Positions 17,831-29,094 of a stretch of 64,000 bases of DNA are shown one piece after another (within the stretch, counting starts at the first letter, position 1; every line of letters starts with the position of its first letter). Below the pieces are notes generated by a model. It did no database searches. It was given only the letters and a program-made list of their open reading frames with translations, and was not told where the DNA came from. This stretch comes from Peribacillus frigoritolerans. GTDB taxonomy: Bacteria > Bacillota > Bacilli > Bacillales > Bacillaceae. The position numbers and the translations under genes were made by a program. Location: contig NZ_SMZY01000002.1 of the NCBI RefSeq assembly GCF_004358755.1, forward strand, positions 930,001 to 994,000, given 5' to 3'.

Positions 17831-18071
17831 GAAAAGCGCAAGCGGCCCGTTTAGCTCAGGCATGACAAGGATCCGACATAAAAGGCGCTTTTTGCCTTTA
17901 CTGGCGGAGCCGTTCTGGCCGAGGAGTTGGGCGATGGAGCTAGACACCTCGAAAAGCGGAACCGACTGTTCAGCCCCGACAGGCAGATAAGAATTCACCC
18001 ATAAAGTCCGGTTCCCGCCTTTTTGGGTGAATTTGTTCTGACCGAGGGGCTAGGAGGTGGAGCTAGACACC
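17831..18071 (+). repeat. Family A interspersed repeat, two tandem units
   Basis: Unit 1 (17831-17948) runs from GAAAAGCGCAAGCGG to GGAGTTGGGCGATGGAGCTAGACA. Unit 2 (about 17949-18071) runs from GAAAAGCGGAACCGACTG to GGGGCTAGGAGGTGGAGCTAGACA. Each has a variable central stem-loop (AAAGGCGCTTTTTGCCTTT; AATTCACCCA...TGGGTGAATT). The units fill most of the addA-sbcD gap (17808-18134). Confidence 0.8.
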
Positions 18072-18100
18072 AATGCGCAATTCATTCTTACTTATGTTCT

Positions 18101-18129
18101 AAAAAAAGAAGAAGTAAATACTTCTTCTC
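18101..18129 (-). terminator. Terminator of addA
   Basis: On the minus strand GAGAAGAAGTA pairs with the following TACTTCTTCT and ends in seven T residues, just past the addA stop. Confidence 0.85.
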
Positions 18130-18134
18130 ATGTC

Positions 18135-21100
18135 TTACACTTCTAGTACATGTCCTCCATCAAAGAAATAAAGAACTTTTGATGAAAGAGGTTTCTTCGT
18201 TATTTTTTCAATCGCTTTTCCGTAAAGATCAAGCTGAACACTGTAGCGTTTCGTTAAAACAGAACGTGCCTGCTGAAATCCTCCCGGAAACTTCCCTTCA
18301 ATAGCATCTGTTTTATAATCAAGCAAAACGACACCTTCTTTGTCTTCAAATAAACAGTCGATGACACCTTGAATCAGTACATGCTCACCCTTTGCTTCTT
18401 CGTAAAGTTCATCGGCGGGCAAGGCATAACTGAAGGGAACCTCCCTCTCTATGCGGTCTGCTTTCTGAAGTCTTTTCCCGATATCCGTCTGGAAAAAGCG
18501 AGCAATGGAGTCAATATCAATGCTGTCCGCCTGCTCTTTTGTCAGGATTTCTTTTGTGATAAGCTCTTGAACTTTTCGGCGGGTAATTTCGGCCGTTACC
18601 GGTTCGCTCAGATTAAGCTGCTGCATAACTGCATGCATAGCTGTCCCTTTTTCTGCAGCTGTGAGCGATTTTTTTTGCATGAATTTTGGACGGTCATACA
18701 TAAAGGTGTCTTTCTGATTACGCAGAATGGTTTCATCACTATATTCATCTCTGAATTCCTGCTGCCTTTTCACTTCCGATACTGATTGCTTTGAACGGAA
18801 TATGGTGGCAAACTGATGCTCATATGTCCATGATAATCGGGCTTTTATTTTCTCCTGATAATCTGACTGCTCAGCTACTGGTTCAAGGTTCTTCAAAGCA
18901 CTGAGCATTTCCTGATTGTACTTTTTCTCCTCTTTTTGACTGTCATACAGTTCCTCTTCATTCATTACGCTAATTTCCCACCGCGATGGATGATGAAGAA
19001 TGGATGGACTTGTTTCTTCACTATTTTCCCTGAGTCTTTCCGCATTCTCGTGGCGGACTAATGCAGGACCGATCCAGTCAAGATAGGATTTAGCCTGTGC
19101 ACGTTCAAAATCCGGGAGCAGCCACTCCTCCTGAGTCATTGAATTTTGCCAGTCAGACAGCGTTTTTCCGGCGTCTTTCAATGTTCCGACCAAGAATAGT
19201 TTCTCTTTTGCGCGAGTTAAAGCTACATACAGAACGCGAAGCTCTTCTGACAGCAATTCAATTTTCATCTTTTTCTTCATGGCTGCAAGCGGCAAGGTTG
19301 GATAGCTGATTCGAAGAGACGGCTGGATCAGCTTCGTAGCGAATCCGAGCTCCTTATCAAGCAAGTATTTTTTATTCATATCCATCATATTAAACTGTCG
19401 TGCTAGCCCGGCAACGAATACGACCGGAAACTCCAGACCTTTGCTGCTGTGAATGGTCATCAGCCGGACAACATCTTCCTGCTCGCCGAGGGCTCTTGCA
19501 GCACCAAGGTCATCTCCCCTCTCCTGCATGCGCTCTATGAAGCGAAGGAAACGGAAAAGTCCTCTGAAGGTAGTGGCCTCATACTGACGTGCTCTGTCAT
19601 AGAGCGCCCGCAAATTGGCCTGCCGCTGCTTGCCGCCGGGCATTCCGCCGACATAATTGAAAAATTTCGTATCCCGGTACAGCTGCCAAATTAATTCTGA
19701 AACGGATCCCATGCGAGCAAGTTCTCGCCATGTTTGCAGCTGATCATAAAACGACTGCAGTCTTCTGCTGAGGGCTGCATCTTCCCGGGATGCTTCTGAT
19801 AAGAAAACTTTTAACGCTTCAAAGTACGTGCCTTTTTTTGAATATGTCCGGATGATGGCCAGTTCATTTGTATTCAGTCCGACAACAGGCGACCTTAGAA
19901 CGGATGCTAGCGGAACATCCTGGTACGGGTTATCAATCACTTTGAGAAGCGACATCATAATGGCGACTTCCGTTGCTTCAAAATAACCGCCTGAGAGGTT
20001 TGCATACACAGGAATGCCCTCTTGTTTAAACTCCTCAATAATTTGTGGCGCCCATGGCATAGAGCGCAGCAGAATGACTACATCTCTGTACGTGATATTC
20101 CGGGTACCGCCGATTTTGCGGTCATAAATCTGAAATTTATCCTGAATCATCCCGCGGATTTTCTTTGCCATGACTCTTGCTTCAAGCTGAACAGTCTGAA
20201 GTTCTTCAGGATGGAATGAAGCTTCTTCCACAGAAAAGTCCTCTTCCTCATCCTTGCCGCGATTTACAAGCAGGAGTTCAGCCCGCATCTGCTCGGATTC
20301 CGGATAAGTTGCGCCAAGCTTCAGCTCAGCATCAAGGTCGTAGGCAACTTCCCCTACCTTCTCTCCCATCAGCTGCTTGAAGAGAAAGTTCGTGCCGTCG
20401 ATGACTTCTGAACGGCTTCTGAAGTTTTTCGATAAATCGATGCGGAGTCCTATGTGCTGTCCTTCTTTTGAGAAGGTTTTATATTTGCTTAAAAATAAAA
20501 ACGGTTCAGCAAGGCGGAATCTGTAAATCGATTGTTTTACATCGCCTACCATAAACAAGTTTCCCCGTCCGCTTTTTGTTACCAGCTTGAGAATGGTTTC
20601 CTGTACGAGGTTTGTATCCTGATACTCATCGACAAGAACTTCTTCAAACTGATTCTGATAATCAAGAGCTGCTTCACTTGCATGCAATTGACCATGCTCA
20701 TCGGGTGTTCCCAGTATTTGAAGGCAGAAGTGCTCAAGGTCTGCGAAATCAACAATCCCTTTTTGTTTTTTCATTTCATCAAAACGTTCCCCAAACAGAT
20801 TCACAAGTCCTGTAAGTGTTTCGATGACAGGTTTTAAATCCCGCAAATCCTGCAGATGGCTTTCATAAGATCGTGCAAACAGCTCTTCCTGCAGCTGTTC
20901 GATTTGTTTTTTGGCTGAATTGCGCAGCGCCGTAGTCTGTTCAAGCAATTCCTTGCTGTATTCAGACCCCCTGCAAGCTTTAGCCCGCGAAAATGACGTC
21001 AGTGCCATTTTTTCCGCCAGTTCCTGCCACGAATCCTTTGCTTTAATCAATTCCTGAACCTGCCTGATATCATCTGTCAGATTTTCCGCACGCGGAGCTG

Positions 21101-21842
21101 GGCCCCCCGGTTTTTCAGTCAGTGCAAGTGCTCGCTGCAGTTTTTCAAGACTGCTTGTGAGCTGCATGGAAATATCTGCAGCAAGATATGGAAAAAACGG
21201 CAAGTTTTCAAGCCGCTCTTCTTCGCCATACATGCCGGCAAGTTCATCAAGCCACTTAGATGGGTTCGGATGCGAACGGGAAAATTGATAGAGCGCACGG
21301 ATCAGTGTTTGCAGGTCTGTATCACTTCTATCTGTTGTATAGCGGTCTACTAGATCAAAAAAAGCATCATTATCTGCAAGGCTGTATTGTTCTTCAAAGA
21401 TATCACCCAGCACCTCATCGATCAGGAGCTGCCCCTCTGTTTCATCTGCAATCCGGAAACCAGGATCCAGATCGATTAAGTAATAATACTTCCTCACCAC
21501 ATTCAGGCAGAAGGAATGAAGCGTAGAAATGGCTGCCCGATTTAATAGGGACAGCTGTCTTCTCAAATGAAGGGAAGAGGGGTTTTCCTTCAATGCTTTT
21601 TCAAGCGCTTCGCCGATCCGGTTTCTCATTTCTGCTGCTGATGCATTGGTGAAAGTTGCGACTAATAAGCGGTCCACATCGACCGGATTTTCTTTTGAAA
21701 TGATTTTGCGGATAATTCTCTCAACGAGCACCGCTGTTTTTCCTGATCCAGCGGCGGCAGCCACAAGAATATCCTGTCCGCCTGAGACGATCGCTTTCCA
21801 TTGATCATCCGTCCACTGGCTGTCACTCGGTTTCTGTATCAT
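18135..21842 (-). CDS. addA: ATP-dependent helicase/nuclease subunit A
   Basis: AddA, 1235 residues, is the 3'-5' UvrD-like (SF1A) helicase and one of the two nucleases of AddAB, the Gram-positive RecBCD equivalent that resects double-strand breaks up to Chi. Seen: Walker [11 protein letters not shown] (28-37), DEYQDTN Walker [24 protein letters not shown], and a C-terminal RecB-like nuclease motif [21 protein letters not shown]-like (GVID...LDYKTD). It overlaps addB by 20 bp, so it is translationally coupled. A terminator follows. Confidence 0.97.
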   Translation of the reverse strand: MIQKPSDSQWTDDQWKAIVSGGQDILVAAAAGSGKTAVLVERIIRKIISKENPVDVDRLLVATFTNASAAEMRNRIGEALEKALKENPSSLHLRRQLSLLNRAAISTLHSFCLNVVRKYYYLIDLDPGFRIADETEGQLLIDEVLGDIFEEQYSLADNDAFFDLVDRYTTDRSDTDLQTLIRALYQFSRSHPNPSKWLDELAGMYGEEERLENLPFFPYLAADISMQLTSSLEKLQRALALTEKPGGPAPRAENLTDDIRQVQELIKAKDSWQELAEKMALTSFSRAKACRGSEYSKELLEQTTALRNSAKKQIEQLQEELFARSYESHLQDLRDLKPVIETLTGLVNLFGERFDEMKKQKGIVDFADLEHFCLQILGTPDEHGQLHASEAALDYQNQFEEVLVDEYQDTNLVQETILKLVTKSGRGNLFMVGDVKQSIYRFRLAEPFLFLSKYKTFSKEGQHIGLRIDLSKNFRSRSEVIDGTNFLFKQLMGEKVGEVAYDLDAELKLGATYPESEQMRAELLLVNRGKDEEEDFSVEEASFHPEELQTVQLEARVMAKKIRGMIQDKFQIYDRKIGGTRNITYRDVVILLRSMPWAPQIIEEFKQEGIPVYANLSGGYFEATEVAIMMSLLKVIDNPYQDVPLASVLRSPVVGLNTNELAIIRTYSKKGTYFEALKVFLSEASREDAALSRRLQSFYDQLQTWRELARMGSVSELIWQLYRDTKFFNYVGGMPGGKQRQANLRALYDRARQYEATTFRGLFRFLRFIERMQERGDDLGAARALGEQEDVVRLMTIHSSKGLEFPVVFVAGLARQFNMMDMNKKYLLDKELGFATKLIQPSLRISYPTLPLAAMKKKMKIELLSEELRVLYVALTRAKEKLFLVGTLKDAGKTLSDWQNSMTQEEWLLPDFERAQAKSYLDWIGPALVRHENAERLRENSEETSPSILHHPSRWEISVMNEEELYDSQKEEKKYNQEMLSALKNLEPVAEQSDYQEKIKARLSWTYEHQFATIFRSKQSVSEVKRQQEFRDEYSDETILRNQKDTFMYDRPKFMQKKSLTAAEKGTAMHAVMQQLNLSEPVTAEITRRKVQELITKEILTKEQADSIDIDSIARFFQTDIGKRLQKADRIEREVPFSYALPADELYEEAKGEHVLIQGVIDCLFEDKEGVVLLDYKTDAIEGKFPGGFQQARSVLTKRYSVQLDLYGKAIEKITKKPLSSKVLYFFDGGHVLEV

Positions 21843-24800
21843 TCTCTTCCCTCCCTGCTTCGTTCCTCAATCTTGAGAGAATGACATCATTTTTGTCATC
21901 CTTCAGCATGCGGTATTGATTTTCTGACAATGATTGATCAAATTGACAGACGGACTTAAAGGAGCAAAACGTGCACGGCACTTTCTCCTTCATTTTGTAT
22001 GGGGCGATGTCAACAACCCCGTTTGTAATATCCGTTCCTATGCTTTGGAAAATCGAACGCACATGACCGCGGAGCAAATCAAACTCCCCTTCGCTTGCAA
22101 TCGCAGAATCTGATCTGAAGCCGCCATCCTTCTTAATGCCGGCAGATACTATTTTCGAAAGGCCGCTGTCTAATGTCTGATCCATTAGACGCACAGCTTC
22201 CTCATCTCCAAGCAATAACCCCTTCATTTTAAACTTCTTGAAAATTTCCTCTTCAATTTTATCGTGCGGAATCTGTGATGCTGTCTGAATCATCGGATCG
22301 TGTACATGAAAGTAAAGCACGCCTGCAGGAGTCGCCTCCACTCCAAGCCAGCTTTTAGAATGAGTGATAATCACATCTAAATAAGTCAGCATCTGCAGGG
22401 CGAGTCCGTAATACACCTCTGATAAATTAAGAGCTTTATCACTTGATTTAAAATCAACGATTCGCAGGAGAACTCCTTTAGAGCTTTCCGCCTTATCCAC
22501 GCGGTCAATCCGTCCGATCAATTCCATCGTGCAGCCATTATCCAGCTGAAAACGGATAGGAGGCAGCGGACCGCCTTTTCCAAAACCAAGCTCAAGGCCG
22601 GCCGGTGCAAATCCGCTTGCCTTCGCATGCTCGCTTAAAATAGACGAAGCTCTCGTGATAATGCTGACAAGCTTTCTTTTTAAATAGTGATGCCGGTTTG
22701 AGCTTAATAGAATTTCCCGCTGAAGTCTTGGCGCAAGTGTTTCAACTGCATCATGCGAAAGGCTTGCACACTGATCCTTCGATAAGTCCTTCCAATCAAG
22801 CTTTAATTGCTGCATTCGATCTGCTATCAGCTTTAAAGCGGAGTGAAACATCTGGCCTATATCCGGTGCCTCAAGACGGAAATATTGCCGTTCTTTAAGT
22901 TTTAATCCGTGTGTTGCATAATGGGAAAACGCACAGGCCTTAAACATTTCCATCCGCGAAACACTGCCTTGAATGTGCTCGCCGTAAAGCTCTCTGCTGA
23001 TGTCTGATTGCAGTGTTTCTGCCTCGTTTCGGTAAAACAGGCTTCCCACAACTTTTGATAACGTCTCCTTCTGGTCCTGCTGGGTAAAATACGTGTACGT
23101 ATCCCACCAAATCGAACTGATTGGATAGCTCCGCTTCCAGGCCTGCAGCTGAGACGTAAGATAGGAAATGGTAACATCTTCATTCACAATAAAGGACAGC
23201 TGTTCCTCTTCAGGCAGCTCCTCAGGCTCATTTATAAAAATTTCCGTTCGAATGGCTGGGAATAAGTCCTTCAGCCGCTTAATGATCATGGACGGAAGCA
23301 AAGCTTTTCCTTCCTCATCTGCAAGCGGATAGGAGATATACAGCTCATGTGATGCGCCTGCAAGTGCTAAATAAATGATAAAACTCTCATCCAAAAGCTG
23401 CTCTCTCGCAGTTGGCGCAAGTTCAATTCCCTGATGGTGCAGAGACATCCGGTCTTCCTCTGTCAGCACCCCTTTTTCCATCGGCCTTGCAGGAAGAACA
23501 CCATCATTGGCGCCAACCACAAATGAAATCTTGACGTTAAGCAGCCTTGATCGTTCCAGGCTTGCGATGACAACCTGATCAATTGCAGGCGGAACAAGCG
23601 CAAACTTCATCGCTTCAAGACCCGTTTCGATCATTTCGGAAAATAGCTTGCGGGAGATGGCATGTTCATTCATCATCTCAGCAAACTCATCCAGCATTCC
23701 TGTTACAGCACTCCATACTTGAGCATGTTCTCTAGCCTCAGTCAGTCTTCCCGCTTCCTCGGCATCCACTCTCAGCTGCTCAAGCTTAAGCGGAATATCC
23801 AGCTCTTCAAGAAACAGGTACAGAGCCTCAGCCATGCCGATGCTGCTTTTAGCCCTTTTCATTCTCTCAGCAAGTCCGTTCAGCGGCCGTACAACAAGAT
23901 CTCTGAGCTCATTGATCATGTCTTCCATTTCATTTTCTTCGTCTGTTCTGACATACTCATCGTCCAGTGAATAGTATCTGCGATAGACAAAACGTTCTTC
24001 CTTCGTCCATTTGTTTCCCTGAATCCCGTATGATAGCACGTAGTTCTCAAACTGATCCATTTTCTCCCGCATTTCCTGCTTGCCGGCGCCAAAAGGCAGA
24101 AGAAGCTCTGTTTTGATGCAGCGGAACACAGCTTCATACCGCCAGTTGCCGTTTAAGACTTCAAGAGCGGATCTGATCAGTTCAATCACAGGGTGATTCA
24201 GCATCGAACGCTTTTGATCGATGAAAAAAGGAATCTCATAATCTCTGAACACTTGTTCAATCAAGTCCTGATAATCTCCAATATTTCGTATTAATACGGC
24301 AAGATCCTTGTAGCGGTAATCATCATCCATGACAAAACCGCGGATTTTTCTGGCGATCCCTTCTATCTCTGAGCGGCGGGACGAGGCCTGGGCAATCACC
24401 GCATTTGTTTCTCCTTCGTACGGCTTTACAGGCCTTGATTCAAGGTATCTCTCTAAATGGGCAAGTGACGGACGTTCTATGAATCTCGGCATTTCATTTA
24501 ATACGAGAACCTCATCCACTTCCATCCTTGATTCTTCTGCAAGCATTGAGAGCTTATGATAAGTCATTCCAGTCATTCTGAATAAATGCAGCTCATGCGG
24601 CAGATGCTCATGAAACGGCTTGTCTGCTGTAAGGGCAATGGTTACGCTTTTCGCATGATTCATGAATGCTGCGATGACTTCATACTCCTTTGGTGTAAAG
24701 CTGTGAAATCCATCTATATAAATATCCGCATTTTGAATATAAGTTGATTCTGCAATTTTCTCTGCCAAGAGCTTTAGATAATCCTCTGAATCAACGTACG

Positions 24801-25335
24801 TTCCGCTGAGTTCAATCTCGAGCTGTTTATAGAGCAGGACAACATCATGAAGCTTATCAGCCAGCGCCTTTTCCTGACGGGTAGCATTTACTGACATCTT
24901 CTCAAGCTTATCTTCCATGTCCTGGGGCGTGAGACTATAGCGCTTCAGTTCTGTAATCATCGTTTCAATATGCTCAATAAATCCGCTTTTGCCGCTTGCT
25001 TTTGCAAAAATTTTAAACTCCTGCTTATGCTGTTCAACAAGCTTCCGAAGCATCATTTGAATCCCTGTTCCGGAGATATGATAGCGGCTGATTCCTCCTG
25101 TTTCCTGCAGAATCCTCCATGCCAGACGGCTGAAGCTGAATGTTTGCGCACGCATCATCCCGCCTAAATCAGGCGTTTTAATCAGCTCATATTCAATGCC
25201 AAACGTCATTTGATCAGGCACCAAATAAACGATTGGGTCTCCTTCCGGCTGTTCAAAAAGATCCATGCGGATTTCATTTAACAGCCGGTGTGTTTTCCCG
25301 CTTCCAGATCTCCCTAAAACAAACTTTACTCCCAC
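21823..25335 (-). CDS. addB: ATP-dependent helicase/nuclease subunit B
   Basis: AddB, 1170 residues. The N-terminal Walker A is GRSGSGKT (8-15), followed by an inactivated helicase core involved in Chi recognition. The C-terminal nuclease motif [11 protein letters not shown] is flanked by the iron-sulfur cluster cysteines: one in FKACAFSHY and three in [10 protein letters not shown] near the C-terminus. The start is GTG 25335 with AAGGGG 8 nt upstream. First gene of addB-addA; in B. subtilis addAB transcription is raised in competence, but I saw no clear ComK box here. Confidence 0.96.
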   Translation of the reverse strand: MGVKFVLGRSGSGKTHRLLNEIRMDLFEQPEGDPIVYLVPDQMTFGIEYELIKTPDLGGMMRAQTFSFSRLAWRILQETGGISRYHISGTGIQMMLRKLVEQHKQEFKIFAKASGKSGFIEHIETMITELKRYSLTPQDMEDKLEKMSVNATRQEKALADKLHDVVLLYKQLEIELSGTYVDSEDYLKLLAEKIAESTYIQNADIYIDGFHSFTPKEYEVIAAFMNHAKSVTIALTADKPFHEHLPHELHLFRMTGMTYHKLSMLAEESRMEVDEVLVLNEMPRFIERPSLAHLERYLESRPVKPYEGETNAVIAQASSRRSEIEGIARKIRGFVMDDDYRYKDLAVLIRNIGDYQDLIEQVFRDYEIPFFIDQKRSMLNHPVIELIRSALEVLNGNWRYEAVFRCIKTELLLPFGAGKQEMREKMDQFENYVLSYGIQGNKWTKEERFVYRRYYSLDDEYVRTDEENEMEDMINELRDLVVRPLNGLAERMKRAKSSIGMAEALYLFLEELDIPLKLEQLRVDAEEAGRLTEAREHAQVWSAVTGMLDEFAEMMNEHAISRKLFSEMIETGLEAMKFALVPPAIDQVVIASLERSRLLNVKISFVVGANDGVLPARPMEKGVLTEEDRMSLHHQGIELAPTAREQLLDESFIIYLALAGASHELYISYPLADEEGKALLPSMIIKRLKDLFPAIRTEIFINEPEELPEEEQLSFIVNEDVTISYLTSQLQAWKRSYPISSIWWDTYTYFTQQDQKETLSKVVGSLFYRNEAETLQSDISRELYGEHIQGSVSRMEMFKACAFSHYATHGLKLKERQYFRLEAPDIGQMFHSALKLIADRMQQLKLDWKDLSKDQCASLSHDAVETLAPRLQREILLSSNRHHYLKRKLVSIITRASSILSEHAKASGFAPAGLELGFGKGGPLPPIRFQLDNGCTMELIGRIDRVDKAESSKGVLLRIVDFKSSDKALNLSEVYYGLALQMLTYLDVIITHSKSWLGVEATPAGVLYFHVHDPMIQTASQIPHDKIEEEIFKKFKMKGLLLGDEEAVRLMDQTLDSGLSKIVSAGIKKDGGFRSDSAIASEGEFDLLRGHVRSIFQSIGTDITNGVVDIAPYKMKEKVPCTFCSFKSVCQFDQSLSENQYRMLKDDKNDVILSRLRNEAGREENDTETE

Positions 25336-25359
25336 ATCCAGGACCCCTTCCTATAAAAA

Positions 25360-25663
25360 GCGCAAGCACATTGATACGCACAGGCGGCTTACTGTTATAA
25401 AATTCTAAATTAATTTCTTTTCGTCAATGAATAAAAAGGCATACCAATATGCCTTTTTCATTCTTTAAGCTATCTATTATTTCATTTGTAATCTCTCCAT
25501 CTATTTTACTTGAAAAAACAGGGGAATACCATTCCCGTACCCTTTCCAAGTTTTGCAGAATCATGGGAGAACGGCCTGATTGGCTGACGCATAGGCTATA
25601 AGAAAAGTGAATGCGCCAAGGTTTTGGCAAAGCCGTTCTGACAGAGGATCCGGGTGCTTGCGC
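25360..25663. repeat. Family A-like element with inverted ends and enlarged interior
   Basis: GCGCAAGCAC (25360-25369) and its exact reverse complement GTGCTTGCGC (25654-25663) bound about 300 bp. The right part (GCCGTTCTGACAGAGGATCC, then CGCTGGACATAG) matches family A ends. The interior holds the terminator at 25433-25458 and a short non-assignable ORF remnant. Nothing else is seen in the addB-MFS gap (25336-25721). Confidence 0.55.
25433..25458. terminator. Bidirectional terminator upstream of addB
   Basis: AAAAAGGCATA (25433-25443) and TATGCCTTTTT (25448-25458) form an 11-bp stem with a CCAA loop, usable on either strand. No intact gene points into it from the right, so it may be a relic of a deleted gene. 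Confidence 0.75.
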
Positions 25664-25721
25664 TGGACATAGATGCTGGATGCTATCTGAATCTTGATAT
25701 GAATGAAAAGGAGGCAGGAAC

Positions 25722-26834
25722 ATGAATAAGATTAATCTGCTCTCATTCTTTTTTTTAATCACGGCGATCATGGTCGCAAGCAGCATCTATATTCTTATTC
25801 CGATTTATCACGAAGCTGCAGAAGGCATTGGAATTTCATTTGATGAAGCTGTACTCGGAAGCACTTTTTTCACCTTCTTCTATGCAGCCGGGCTCCTTGT
25901 ATTTGGGCCGCTTACAGAGATGGCGGGGAAGAAAAAAATTCTCATTGCCGGATTTGGCTGCTCCATCATTGCCACGGTTCTCTTAGCCTTTGCGGCACCT
26001 TCAACCTTTCTCCCGCTGCGCTCCTTACAAGGATTCTTTTTGGGCTGCTTTGCGCCTGTCGCTTATGCCTATTGCTTTGAAGCCTTTAATGAGAAAATAA
26101 GGACACGGCTGATTTCCCTTATCAATATGGGGTTTTTGATGTCTGGCATCATGGGTCAGCTGATCAGCTCAGCAATTGAAGCCGCTTTCAATTGGGCTGC
26201 TGTGTTTTATTTTTTTGCATGTATGTATGCTTTTGTTATGGCTGGGATGGTATTTTTTATTGAGGAAAAAAGATCGGGAACTGTCCGGAAAAATTTCTTC
26301 TCTTCTTTAAGCTCTATTCTTAAAAACAAAAAATTGCTGTTGTGTTATCTTCTTGCCTTTGCAATGTTAATGTCTTTTGTTGCTTACTATGAAGGTTTTC
26401 ACAGAGAATACGGGAGAACGGTTTCAAGCGAGGCTTTATTTTGGGCCAAAGCAGCGGGATTAACGGGGGTATTTTTCTCACTGATGAGTGTGAAGTGGAT
26501 TATAAAGTATGGTAAGCTGACTGCCGTCAGATATGCCATGATTGGGATAATCCTTTCATTTCTTCTCTCATTTTTAAGCACGAATCTTTACATGTCAGCA
26601 GGATTTTCAGTGTTATACACAGCATCGCTCTCCATTTGCATACCCGCGGTCATTTCGCTTATCGGCGAATACGGAGGCCGTGACAGGGCAACTGCAGTAT
26701 CCCTTTATTCATTCCTGCTTTTAGCCGGAGCAAGCATAGGCCCTTTAATAGCCGGCATCTTTTCCTTTCATGAAATTCTGTTTTTGTTCTCAGTGTTTTA
26801 CAGCATCGCTGTTCTTTTTACAATCAGAAAATAG
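25722..26834 (+). CDS. MFS transporter (drug/metabolite efflux type)
   Basis: A 370-residue major facilitator superfamily protein, slightly short, with about 12 hydrophobic segments. The loop 2-3 motif A variant is GPLTEMAGKKKILIAGF (about 66-82) and the sixth helix is followed by a basic linker. Strong SD AAGGAGG precedes ATG. The substrate cannot be told from sequence. It stands alone: a repeat-bearing gap precedes it and sipV is convergent with only 2 bp between stops. Confidence 0.85.
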   Translation: MNKINLLSFFFLITAIMVASSIYILIPIYHEAAEGIGISFDEAVLGSTFFTFFYAAGLLVFGPLTEMAGKKKILIAGFGCSIIATVLLAFAAPSTFLPLRSLQGFFLGCFAPVAYAYCFEAFNEKIRTRLISLINMGFLMSGIMGQLISSAIEAAFNWAAVFYFFACMYAFVMAGMVFFIEEKRSGTVRKNFFSSLSSILKNKKLLLCYLLAFAMLMSFVAYYEGFHREYGRTVSSEALFWAKAAGLTGVFFSLMSVKWIIKYGKLTAVRYAMIGIILSFLLSFLSTNLYMSAGFSVLYTASLSICIPAVISLIGEYGGRDRATAVSLYSFLLLAGASIGPLIAGIFSFHEILFLFSVFYSIAVLFTIRK

Positions 26835-26836
26835 AT

Positions 26837-27340
26837 TCATTCTTTTACTTTTCCAATCACTTCATCCTGCCTGATCAAGCCAAATTGCCTGCTGTCACGG
26901 CTTACGAGACGATTATCCCCTAAAACAAACAGATATCCCTCTGGAATTGTATTTCTTCCGGTGATTTCTTTTAAAGTAAAGCTGCCTGTTACTCTTCCGA
27001 AAGGAGTCCCTTTTTTCAGCGTTTTCAAATAAGGCTCTTCCATTGCCTTGCCATTTACAAACAGTTTATCATTTTTATATTCGAGTTTATCCCCCGGCAA
27101 ACCGATCACTCTTTTGATGTAAGCATCTTCTCCGCCCGGTGCTTTAAACACAACAATCTCAAAGCGTTTAAAATCAAACAGGCGGTGATTGACCTTATTT
27201 ATGGACAGCAGATGTCCGGCTGTCAGAGTAGGCTGCATGGAAACACCCTCAACCTTGTAATCAACGAAAATGAGATTTTTTATGGTAATAATGAGCAAGA
27301 ATGTGATGACAGTTGAAAAAAACCAGTATCTTTTTCTCAT
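26837..27340 (-). CDS. sipV: Type I signal peptidase
   Basis: A 167-residue membrane protease that cleaves secretory signal peptides. It has one N-terminal membrane anchor (about 7-26). The catalytic Ser34 lies in VEGVSMQPTL and Lys76 in AYIKRVIGLPGD; the box GDNRLVSRDSRQFG (141-154) is conserved. Length and position beside yhjE and yhjD match B. subtilis SipV. It probably shares a transcript with the upstream yhjE-type gene, 18 bp away. Confidence 0.93.
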   Translation of the reverse strand: MRKRYWFFSTVITFLLIITIKNLIFVDYKVEGVSMQPTLTAGHLLSINKVNHRLFDFKRFEIVVFKAPGGEDAYIKRVIGLPGDKLEYKNDKLFVNGKAMEEPYLKTLKKGTPFGRVTGSFTLKEITGRNTIPEGYLFVLGDNRLVSRDSRQFGLIRQDEVIGKVKE

Positions 27341-27358
27341 CTTAACTCCCCCGTAAAA

Positions 27359-27976
27359 TTAATGATCTCTTTTCTTTTCAAGCATTTTGACATTGAGCCG
27401 CTTTTCGAGCTGCTTGCCGATGAACCACAATAAAAAAATGACAGCCACGGCAATAACCGTTCTTGAAGGCTGCGTAATCAAAGCACGCAAATCATATCCG
27501 ATGAAACTGACTAAAAAGATCATCACAAACTTTCCGGACAGCACAGCCAAACTGAATTGCCAGATACTCACCTTGGACAGCCCCGCCACGATATTAACGG
27601 CTGCAGATGGCGTAAACGGAAAGCAAAGCAGCAAAAACAAAGGACCAAACCCGTGCCTCTCAAGCCACCCCATCATTCTCTGCACAGTCGCATTCCGGCT
27701 GAAAACCCTGAAAAACCTCTCCTGTCCGTACTTTCGAACGATCAAAAACAATATTAGGGCACCAAGACAGCTTCCGATCCAGGAATAAATAAAACCGAAC
27801 CACAGGCCAAACGAATTGGCATTCGCTACAAGAAAAACGACTAACGGCAAAAATGGCAGAAACGCTTCAAGCAAAGGAAGCCCTATGCCCAGCAGCGGGC
27901 CAAACGAACGGTAATCTTTAAAAAATTCCATCATTCTTTCAATAGTAAAATAATCCAAAAACGCCTCGAGTTCCAT
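27359..27976 (-). CDS. yhjE: TVP38/TMEM64 (DedA-like) membrane protein YhjE
   Basis: A 205-residue VTT/SNARE-associated-domain protein with about five membrane segments and the family patterns GLPLLEAFLPFLPL and FPFTPSAAVNIVAG. Members of this family act in lipid scrambling or undecaprenyl-phosphate and phospholipid recycling; the role of YhjE is not established. SD AAGGAG precedes ATG. It is in an operon with sipV and divergent from yhjD. Confidence 0.88.
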   Translation of the reverse strand: MELEAFLDYFTIERMMEFFKDYRSFGPLLGIGLPLLEAFLPFLPLVVFLVANANSFGLWFGFIYSWIGSCLGALILFLIVRKYGQERFFRVFSRNATVQRMMGWLERHGFGPLFLLLCFPFTPSAAVNIVAGLSKVSIWQFSLAVLSGKFVMIFLVSFIGYDLRALITQPSRTVIAVAVIFLLWFIGKQLEKRLNVKMLEKKRDH

Positions 27977-28115
27977 GCGGTAAGCTCCTTACATCTTTAT
28001 CTATGCTATTATTTTACACGTTTGTGTAAAGACTTTAAACATAGAGGGTATTTTACAGTGCGGAGCATGCATAAAACAGACTTGCATTTCATAAGCTGAT
28101 AAAGTAAAATAAAAT

Positions 28116-28138
28116 CGAACATACGTTCTTTTTATAAT
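28116..28138 (+). promoter_or_regulatory. LexA (SOS) box and -10 of yhjD
   Basis: CGAACATACGTTC (28116-28128) matches the Bacillus LexA consensus CGAACRNRYGTTYC at 13 of 14 positions (the last base is T). TATAAT at 28133-28138 lies directly downstream, so bound LexA would cover the promoter spacer. The -35 is poorly conserved. Confidence 0.8.
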
Positions 28139-28158
28139 GTTGAAGCGAGGTTTTTTTG

Positions 28159-28521
28159 ATGACGAGAATTCCCTCAGACCTTCGAGATGCAATTGAAATG
28201 TCCATATACCTTCCGATGACCATATCCATATTCAACCGGGACTTATCCATCATTGAGCAAAGTCCATTCAAGCTTAAACAGCCATACCTGAACATCATCG
28301 AAGAATCACTCAAACTTGCACAAAAGGATCTGACAGTCGTACGCCATGAACTGAAAAAAAACAGCATAAAGGTCAGCCAGGTGCAAAGAGATGAAGCATT
28401 TACGATGTATTCATTCATCTTTAAAGGCTACGAGGAGCAGCACAATTATTTTAATCCGAGAATACGCAATAAAGTATGCGAACTCATGGAAGAATATTTA
28501 TTTAAAGTGATAAAAAAGTAA
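28159..28521 (+). CDS. yhjD: YhjD family protein, SOS-regulated by its promoter
   Basis: A 120-residue soluble, helical, charged protein of unknown function, conserved at this place beside comK in bacilli. ATG 28159 is preceded by GCGAGG; a TTG one codon upstream is unlikely. The promoter carries a near-perfect LexA box, so expression should rise on DNA damage. Its stop codon abuts the comK stop on the other strand with no base between and no terminator. Confidence 0.85.
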   Translation: MTRIPSDLRDAIEMSIYLPMTISIFNRDLSIIEQSPFKLKQPYLNIIEESLKLAQKDLTVVRHELKKNSIKVSQVQRDEAFTMYSFIFKGYEEQHNYFNPRIRNKVCELMEEYLFKVIKK

Positions 28522-29094
28522 TTAATGCTTGTTCAGCTCGCGAATGATTTGTTCGTAAATGAGATTCGTCTGCTTTTCCTTTGGAAACAGCACCAAGTTC
28601 ATCTTGCGGTGCTCTTCTTCGATTCGTGCTGTAATGATTGTGCGCAGCTGAGCCGTCCGGAATAATTGGTTCTCAAAAGAGGTCGATGAGACTGAAATTG
28701 TCACACTGCTCCCATTTGTGAAGATAATGTCTGTATTATCAAAATCAGCTGCTGTATATTGAAGAATGTGTGCATGCGAAATCCATGCGCATTGCCTTCT
28801 TGATGAAGAAGACGTAGGAAAGAAATACATATGATTTCCCGGATCAATGACAATCGGAGGTTTATGTGTAATTCCCATTAAGTCCCTTGTGGCAGCTTTG
28901 CGTCCTTCATAGCTGGACCCAAAATAAGAACAGCTGCGGTTTATAATATCCTGAGGAGTGAGCTTCACAAAAACCTCTTGCTCTGCCTCAATGACTCTAG
29001 AAAACAGACTTCCTCTGTGTGCCTCAGGCAAGATTGCCATCGTAAATCGATTTGCTACGTAATGATCTAAATACTTTGCTTGCTCGTTTTCCAA
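28522..29094 (-). CDS. comK: Competence transcription factor ComK
   Basis: Master regulator of the competence (K) state, about 190 residues. It is recognisable by RSCSYFGSSYEGRKAAT (about 50-66), THKPPIVIDPGNHMYFFPT (about 73-91), CAWISHAH and the C-terminal LFPKEKQTNLIYEQI. It binds AT-boxes and activates DNA uptake and recombination genes, addAB among them in B. subtilis. I chose TTG 29094 (AGAGGTG, 6-nt spacing) over GTG 29103, which overlaps the SD. A weak start codon would lower basal synthesis. The upstream region is AT-rich, but I found no clear AAAA-N5-TTTT pair. Confidence 0.93.
   Translation of the reverse strand: MENEQAKYLDHYVANRFTMAILPEAHRGSLFSRVIEAEQEVFVKLTPQDIINRSCSYFGSSYEGRKAATRDLMGITHKPPIVIDPGNHMYFFPTSSSSRRQCAWISHAHILQYTAADFDNTDIIFTNGSSVTISVSSTSFENQLFRTAQLRTIITARIEEEHRKMNLVLFPKEKQTNLIYEQIIRELNKH

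Noticed and set aside
25440-25580. Minus-strand fragment starting MILQNLERVREWYSPVFSSK, in the addB-MFS gap
   Set aside because: The frame looks protein-like, but it runs through the terminator stem at 25433-25458 and has no good SD. At best a remnant; not called as a gene.
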